A stretch of DNA of 64,000 nucleotides. It comes from Lepidostoma basale. Its lineage: Eukaryota > Arthropoda > Insecta > Trichoptera > Lepidostomatidae. Numbering within the stretch: position 1 is the first letter of the stretch; every line of letters starts with the position of its first letter. Below, piece by piece: positions 34,301-43,300 of this stretch. The translations under genes were made by a program, and so were the position numbers. The notes under the pieces were generated by a model. That model ran no database searches and was not told the DNA's origin. It saw only the letters and a program-made list of their open reading frames with translations. The stretch is taken from NCBI GenBank assembly GCA_022606425.2, contig JAHDVF020000240.1, forward strand, positions 4,115,501-4,179,500, written 5' to 3'.

Positions 34301-37300
34301 TTCAATAGCAAATCTTCTAAGCTTGATTGCATATGTCGGTCCATTACAATTACACCAGACATTCGTTACTTGTTACGGAAATCGAAACGTGGATTTTTTT
34401 TTCTCCAACAGGTCGATACATCAATAGTTCAAGGCTGTTTTATTCACGAGGATTGATGTAACAAAAAATATAAACAAAATTACGTATAAAAACTTCTGAC
34501 CTAGAAATTACAGAGTAGAAAAAATTGGAAGATGATTCAGTTATAATATGATATTACAAAATTTTATCTATGTAGTGACAGGGCTGTTGAAGTATTCAAA
34601 TTTGCAATTATTAATAAATATATTTACAACAACAACTAAAAACCATCACGCCGTTTCTCCGAAGGGATAGCCAGAGAAAAAGGACAGCCACACTAGTCGA
34701 TCTTAGTCTAGAATTTTTTGTCTAGCTAGAGCAAAATTCCCTAACTAACTATCGCGCCGTCTCTCCGAAGGGGTAGGCAGAAAGAATGGACTGCCACACT
34801 TTTCTTTCCTGACATATTTCTCTCGATTCCTCAACATTTATACATCGTGCCATGCATGCGCGTCGATTTCTCTGACTCCTCACGTGGCCGACATTCAATA
34901 TTTGATTATTTGATCATGCCACGTTTTCCTAGGTCTTCCTCTATTTCTAGTTCCATTTACATCGTTAAAATATATATATTTTTACCATTCTTTCTTCATT
35001 CATTATTTCCATATGTCTAAACCATCTTAATGATCCTTTCATTATTTTGTTCATAACATCATCTTGATGTACGGCTGCGAGACATGGTGCCTATCCGAAA
35101 GGGATAAGCGGAGACTAGAGGCTTTTGAGATGTGGTCCTATAGAAGACTCTTTGGAATTTCCTGGAGAGACCACATCGCGAATGAGAAAGTTCTTCAAGG
35201 AATCGAAGGGGGAAAGCACCTGCTCAGGACCTTGTCCAAAAGGCGTGCAAGATGGATCGGCCATGTAATACGTCAAGAAAGTCTCTTGCATGCCATAATG
35301 GAGGGTATGATCGAGGGGACAAACTCTAGGGGACGCCCACGCCGAGAGTACCTGGAGGACCTGTTGGTGGACGTACGCTGCTCATCATATGCAGATCTCA
35401 AAAGAGCCGCACAAGACAGGGAAAAATGGAAGAGAATAATGGAGGAAATTGCTGCAAACCAATCCCAGGATTGAAACCAGAGAAGAGAAGAAGAACATCA
35501 TCATTCGCACGGCATTCACTTCTTATATTTTCATTCGACACTCTATCATATACAGAGTATCCACACATTCGTCTTAGAGATCTCATTCCAACTGCATTTA
35601 TTCTACTTTCATCCTTTTTTGCCAGTTCCATACTTCCCTTCCATACAAAAGAGTCGCTAGAAGAACACCATTGTGCACTGCCATTTTAGCTTTTTTGTAT
35701 AGGTTTTTGTTTGAGATGACAACTTTAAGTGCACCATTCACTTTTTTGCCTGCCCCAACTAACTCCATTATGTACTGCCATCTTTGCTTTAGTTGAAATA
35801 TTTATATTTGCAGTGATTACTTTGAAAGCGCTTTTAACTCTGACGAAGAATGTTTGAAGCATGCAAAAAGAGTGACCGTGTCATGAATGTATCCAAGTCT
35901 AAGGTGATAGTATTTGAAAAAGAAGAATGTATGACAATTTGTGACATAAGCGCGAACGGTGAAATACTGGAGCAAGTTACCGAATTTATCTATCTGGGAA
36001 GCATGTTTATGAAAATATATTGTCTTCTTCTTCCTTGTTAAAGATCTATGTGGTCTGTTCTACAGAGTGTTGCTCCTCCTGTGAGGTAGACTCCCAGCTG
36101 TCCTTCCATCTTTTAGGAGGTCTTCCACGAGGACGTGTCCCATGAGGCTGATTATGCAACGCAATATAGGGGAGTCTGGTGGTGTCCATTCTTTGAACAT
36201 GCCCGTACCAGTCCCTTTTTCGCTGTCTGCTCCATCTTATAGTTTCCTCAACCTCGCATATCTCTCTTATTCTGGTGTTCCTCACGCGATCTCTCAGTGT
36301 CTTGCTATTGTCTTCGGTGTCTGCCCTTGCTTCGACGCCATATGATATTAATGGTCTTACGCATGCTTTATAGATTCTCATCTTACTCTTAACTGCCATG
36401 TCATTGTTTTGTTTAAAAAAGGCCAAAAAATATATTGTATTTAATACAAATATGTTAAGTACCCCTGTATCTTCAGGCGAAATTCTCTATGAAATACATA
36501 AATAATATTTTGTTATTATATCACATCTGAGTAAGCATATGTTATAATCTATGGTAAACAATTACAACCATAGATAATTTGAGTTATTTAGAAATTAAGA
36601 TCAATTATGTGATTATGTTTTTATTATCAGTTTTATGTATGAGTATTTCTATTAACCAGTTTTTCGCTGACGATGCAATATCGCAATGGCTATAAAAGCA
36701 GATAGTTATAAGATTTCCTGATATCGCGATGATTTGGAGAAGAAACTTGTTATCCATGTTTAAAATTTACCGAAAACTATTTTGCATTTCATTTCATTTA
36801 TTTATTTATAAAGATTACAAACATTACAGATGCGTCCAAGTCGTCTGCAACCTCAAAATTACATAATTAGATATACATATTTTCAAATAACATTTAAAAA
36901 AATAACAAAATACATAAATACTACGGCATCAGAGATAACAACCACAACATTGATATTGCATCCCTGAGGCAACTCACACTATCACGAAATATGTCGGCCT
37001 CCGAGGCGATCCGATTAAGCAATAAGATTTCCCTACCCACAGGCATAACCATTGGGAGGTTAGTTCTGCAGCGCTGCAAATAAAACAATATGTGCTGTCT
37101 TTGACGAAGGTAATTATCAGAGACAAATAGACCTACATCACTCAGGACATCCGAATTTCGTATACGGCCGCCAATCAGCTGAAAGAAGTGAACTCCCAAG
37201 TGGATATTCCTCCTTCTCTCCAATGATTGGTAGCTTAGCATACCTAGCACGAATTCAGTCGGAAAGAGCCACGGGTAATAACTTCGCTCCACCATCAGAG

Positions 37301-40300
37301 AATATCGGATCCCAGGCGGTGACCAAATAACGGAACTGTATTCCAGCCGACTTCTTACCAGGGAAATATACAACACCCAAAGTACCTGTGTGTTCGAAAA
37401 TCCTAGCTAACCATCACGCCGTTTCTCCGAAGGGGTAGGCAGAGAGATTCGACCGTCACATTAGTCTTTCCAGACACACTTATCTCGATTCCTCAGCATT
37501 CATGTGATGCATGCACGTCGATTTCTTGAATCTGAAAGTGACCGACATTAAATATTTGATTTATTTTATCGTGCCACGTTTTCCTCGATCTTAATAACCA
37601 GTACCGTTTACATCGTTAGCTTATACTTTTTTTTTCATTCTTAATTCATTATTTCCATGTCCAAACCATCTTAATGTTTCTTTCATTATTTTGTTCATAA
37701 CACTTTCATTCGCACTGCATTCACTTTTTATATTTTTTCCAAAACTCTATCATATACAGATTTACTATTAAAATTTAAAACACTTATAATATCACAATTC
37801 TTTTTTTTTCACTGAGAGTCTCGCGACAGCTGTTTCGCCAACCGATGTTGGCATCATCAGGTGTTACAATAAACTGAGTTTATTGTAACACCTGATGATG
37901 CCAACATCGGTTGGCGAAACAGCTGTCGCGTCACTCTCAGTGAATAAAAATAAATTGTGACATTACAACAGTGTTTTAAATTTTAAGAATAATAATGTTG
38001 AAGTATCATGGTGTTTCAGCCAAAACAATGAACTATTTAATTAATATACAGATTTTCCACACATTCGTCTAAGAGATTTCATTTCTACTGCATTTATTCT
38101 ACTTTAATCTTTTTTTGCCAATTCCAGTAATTTTTTATAATAGATTATTTTTAAGGATTAATTGTATCTCAATAGAGACGAAGATGTAAATTGTTTTTTT
38201 TTAACAGAATATGGTGGTCGAGGCGTTTACAGGACTCATGACCTGTCATTGGTTGGGTTAACCGTCGCGTTGCCATGTGGTCAATTGAGTTTCCACTGCC
38301 AATTTAAAGTTGATTTTCTTAAAACCTATGGACCCTAATATTATAAAAAAAATTGTAATCCTCCATTGAAGTGTTCTCAATATTTCGTAATAAAAAAAAA
38401 GCAAAAAATTACTTCCTTCATCCCAAAAAAAAATATTTTCTAAGACTGCCCTCACCTTCATTCGTGTTAAGGTAGAATTTGTTTTGCTAATATTTACAAC
38501 TTTATCAAAAGTGACAAATACTTACTCGCTGTTTTGAACATATTATAAATTATATCTTTGACCTTTTCAATAGGTACGTAATGATACCGACTGGATGAAA
38601 ACGCACCACGTAACTTAATAATATCAGAACTGTGAAAATATTAACACTTTACCAAAAGAGACAAATATTAATACGTACTCGTTGTCTTGAACGTACTATA
38701 CATTTTGCCTAGGTGCCTTTATCTTCGCCCCGCCGGCCCGGCGTGCAGACAAGTTTCGACCCGACCCGACCCGATTTTTAGTCGCCCGTATGTTATGACG
38801 CATTACATATCAGAAATCGCATGGTTCCAGAAAAAAATTAATAATGATATGTTTTTCAAATAATCCATGTATGTTATAGATATCGATCTATTCCTAATGA
38901 AATTCCCTACAAGATGACATAAATTAAATTTTGATTCATCTAGTCATATGCTTGATATTTAGATAAAGTTAGCGGTAAACTGAACTTACCACATGGGAGC
39001 AAGCGTTTTGTTTTGAACACGGTACGTTAAGGGTTAAGCGATCGCTTTATGCTGACAACATTCCCCATTTCGCCCTTCTTAATTAATTTATTCACATTAA
39101 TCCTTAAAAATGATTAACCCGCAATGTGTAAAATCCAGTATTTGTATACATTCAAACTATATTATTTGTCATATTTTACGACACACGTTGCGAAAATGTA
39201 ACAGTTGGACATTTATGACGCCATTTTCAAATTCCATATTTTGATCATTCTGAAATACAGTTCGCTGTATTTCTAATGTAACCCCGTTTTGTGCTCCCGG
39301 CAATTAGAAACACTTTATTTGGTCCCGACAATAATTTCAGTTCACGATTTTAATGCCTATATCAACGGAAAAAACTTAAATATCACACTCGTGCCATAAA
39401 ACATTTTGCAAGTGTGAATCTGCAAGGAGTGGAATGGAGAATTATATTATTATAACTTATTCAGAGTTTAAATCAATAACTCCATTTGTGCTTCGAAGAG
39501 ACGGGCTCAAAATAACTTACTAACTAACTCTTATTGTTTTTTGAACAATGTTGTAAAACTCCATATTAAATAATTGTTACGTATAAAAACGTCTGTTTTA
39601 TACAAGTTTTTAATATTTTATGTCATTGACAATTTTCGGCTGTCTAAGGCATTATCGAATTTCACGGCTCAAAAACTTTAAACTAACAAACTCTAACTCA
39701 CCATCACGTTAGAGTTTATTTACATATTTACTTATTTTGAAATAACTTATTTTATTATTAAATTTTATATGGAATTATATGTTTCTCATTTCTAAGGCAT
39801 GTATATACGAACAAACAAACCATCACGCCGTTTTCCCGCAGGGGTAGGCACAGAGAATGGACCGCCACACTACTCTATCCTGGCAAACCTCTCTAGATTC
39901 CTCCACATTCATACACGCGCGTCGCGGGAGATGCCTATTGGTGGCGATGAGGTTCGCAACCCATCACACCGCGTCTCCCGCGGGGCGAAAAGAGAAGGAT
40001 GGAGTGCCGCATCAATAAAAGTGTGACAGTCCATTCTTTCTGCCTACCCTTTCGGGGAGACGACGTGATGGTTAGTTAGTTAGTTAGTTGAAATAACTTT
40101 AAAAAAAACTATTTATTATTTCTTGAACAAAGATATAAAATGCCTTATTTAATAATGAATATAAATTAAAACGTCTGTCTTCCAAGAGTTTTTTTTATAT
40201 GTAATGACATGTTTCGCCATTTTTATATGTAATACGTGACCAAATTAATCAAATTTTAAAGGTTGGTCATGTTAAAAGTCGGAGGAATCGACGTGCGTGT

Positions 40301-43300
40301 ATGAATGTGGAGGAAGCTAGAGAGGTTTGCCAGGATAGAGTAGTATGGCGGTCCATTCTCTCTGCCTAACCCTGCGGGGAAACGGCGTGATGGTTTGTTT
40401 GTTTGTTTATACATCCCTTAGAAATAAGAAACATATTAATTTATATAAAATTTAATAAAACCCCTAGAAAACAGACGTTTTCATTTATATTAATTATACT
40501 GGTTCAAAATACCAAACTGACAAACTTTTTTTTGTTTCTGGAAGAATAATGTAAAATTCCATATTAAATAATTAGTACGTATGAAAACGTCTGTTTTATA
40601 GAACTTTTATTATATTTTATATAAATGACATGTTTCGCCTTTTAAGGCATTATCAAAACAAACAAACAAACTTAAATAAAAACTAACTTAATCGTCTATT
40701 GTTTTGGCCAAAACATTATGATACCTTAACATTTTAAACTGTTAAATTAAATTACTTTGTTTTATGTATCACAATTGTATTTTATTTTACGCGAAAGCTG
40801 TTTCGTCAACGTACGTTAACATTTGTTACATTATTGTAATACCTGATGATGTCAACATAGGTTGACGAAACAGCTGTCGCGTAAAATAAAATACGATTGT
40901 GATACATAAAACAAAGTTATTTAATTTAACAGTTTAAAAACTAACCAAAAACATTCATTGTTTCTTGAACATTGATGTAAAACTCCACATTAAATAATTA
41001 ATATAAATGAAAACGTCTGTTTTCTAGGGGTTTTATTATTTTTTATACGGAATGACATGGAGGGCGAAACATGTTTTCATTTACCGAGTACAGGCCTGCC
41101 ATTTAAAGCCCATAAAATGATCATGCTGTATATACAATACTAAATATCAAACTAAAGTCAAATTGCGCAATTTTACAATAGCATTCAAAGGAATTGTATA
41201 CACTTGAGCTATGTTGAGTTTTCAAGGACTGGCTCAAAACATACTAGCCAAGAGAGGCTAAATGCAAAGTCCCACCCTGTTAAAATACCACGATTTTTTA
41301 TTGACTAGTTGCAACCCGTAAAATATTTACGGAAGTAAATATTTTCTACTATTTTAAAACTTGGTTTACTGTATTATTCTAAATAGAAAAAAGTTTAAAC
41401 TTTTAATCTTAATATATTTTATTCACACACGTTAAAAAATTCACAATTACAAAACAATGCATTTTTCCTTCTGTACCTTAGTGGCACAGGGGTAAGAGGT
41501 CTGACTGATACACCGAAGGTCCCAGGTTCGATTCCCGGCGATGGCAGTGTGATTTTTACAATGTCTTGTGTAGAATTCACTTGAAAATAAAATGGCGATA
41601 GATTAGCTACCTATCACGTGTCAGGAGAATCAATATAATAGCTAAAAACAAATTTATATAGTATTGCGTTCAATCTTATAGTTAAACTATTAATATGCTG
41701 TTAACTGCAGATAACTGGCTTTTCCTATTCATATGGTTCTATGTATATTTCCTTTGATATTCTTTTATTTCACCCTTTACATCGATTTGGCTTGCGCTGT
41801 AATGATGTAAGGAGTTTTTTCAACAAAATAATAATAATAATATGCATCTAAAGAGGTACCTACATATTTCTCAATTGCCACTTCATTTAGAAGACGAATC
41901 GTTTTGAAAGCAGGAGAACTTTAAAACGCCCCTGTACGGCAATTTGGGGCATTAAATTCGATATGCCCCTTTGGTCTGCTTTAGCTGTCGGGAACATATA
42001 GAGTTTCTCAGTATTCCTGGATTTTAAATACCCCCAGATAACAGTTAAAAATGCTTACCTAGAAAAATCATTTGACGGGTTTCAAGAGTGTTGAAATCCA
42101 GCATTTTTGTATGAAATGTGAGAGGTATAAAAAATTATTGTAATTATACTCCTTGAGGTATACGAGTATATATCTCAAAAATCGTTTTGGGTCTGTTCTA
42201 GTTCCATTATGACTGTTTTTTCTCTGGGGTTTCAAATGGAATTTATAACCCGCACTTCAGTATGCAAACTTTTAACACAAACTTATCAGGAGATTCTTTG
42301 AGAATTCCCTCATCTTGGAGTATATCCATCTTTATGATTCGGATGGTGATCTTCGACAGCGTCAGCACGGACTGTTTTATCTCCCAACATGCAGAAATAA
42401 ACTGCCTCTGGTGATGCTGGTGTGGAGAGCATGATCGCTTCGGAGATCGACGTCTTATATATAGTATTAGTGAAAGTACGATCTGAAGATCTTCTTATTA
42501 TTCTTCTTCCTCAGCCTATTCCTGTCCACTCCTGGACAAAGGCCTCCTCCATTCGCTTCCATGTCACTCTGTCCTGTGCAGACTGCATCCAGGTTATTCC
42601 GACGTGTCTGTTCAGATCATCCTTCCACCGTAGTTGCGGTTGCCCTGCATTTCTCTTTGCCTTCCACGGTCTCCAAGTCAGCAGTCTCTCGTGACCTGCC
42701 CGTTGCCATTTTAGAGTCGCCACCCGGTGGATAATGTCAGCGACTTTTGTTTTTTCTCTCACCGTATCGTTTCTGACTCTGTTTCTTAGGCTTATTCCTA
42801 ACATGGCTCTTTCCATGGCTCTTTGGGTCACTTGTAGTTTCTCGGCACTTTGTTTGGACACTTATTCAATAGATACCTTAAACTATTATTGTTGTTTGTA
42901 ATATTTTTGAGAATATAAACTGATTTGATTTGAAAAACATTGGTGAAATTTGTTCATAATGAAACTATTTTATTACATTATCGTATTTGTTCTAGGTTCC
43001 ATTCCCGTCTCCTAGACCACAGCCAAGGCCTCAGCCGACTCCTGGACCCACATATGGCACCCCCACACAACAACACCACGTAAGTATAACACCATGTCTC
43101 CTGGATTTTCAAATTTGATTTTAACTTTTCAATTGCTGGATGGCATTAGTATGTCTGATTTCAAATGGTTTATATTTTTTTTTTAATAAAACCTAATATA
43201 ATTATGTATTAACTAACTAACTAACCAACTAACCATCACGCCATCTTCCCGAAGGGTATTTCAATTAATAAATTTAAAAAGCCATCAAAAATAATTTTAA

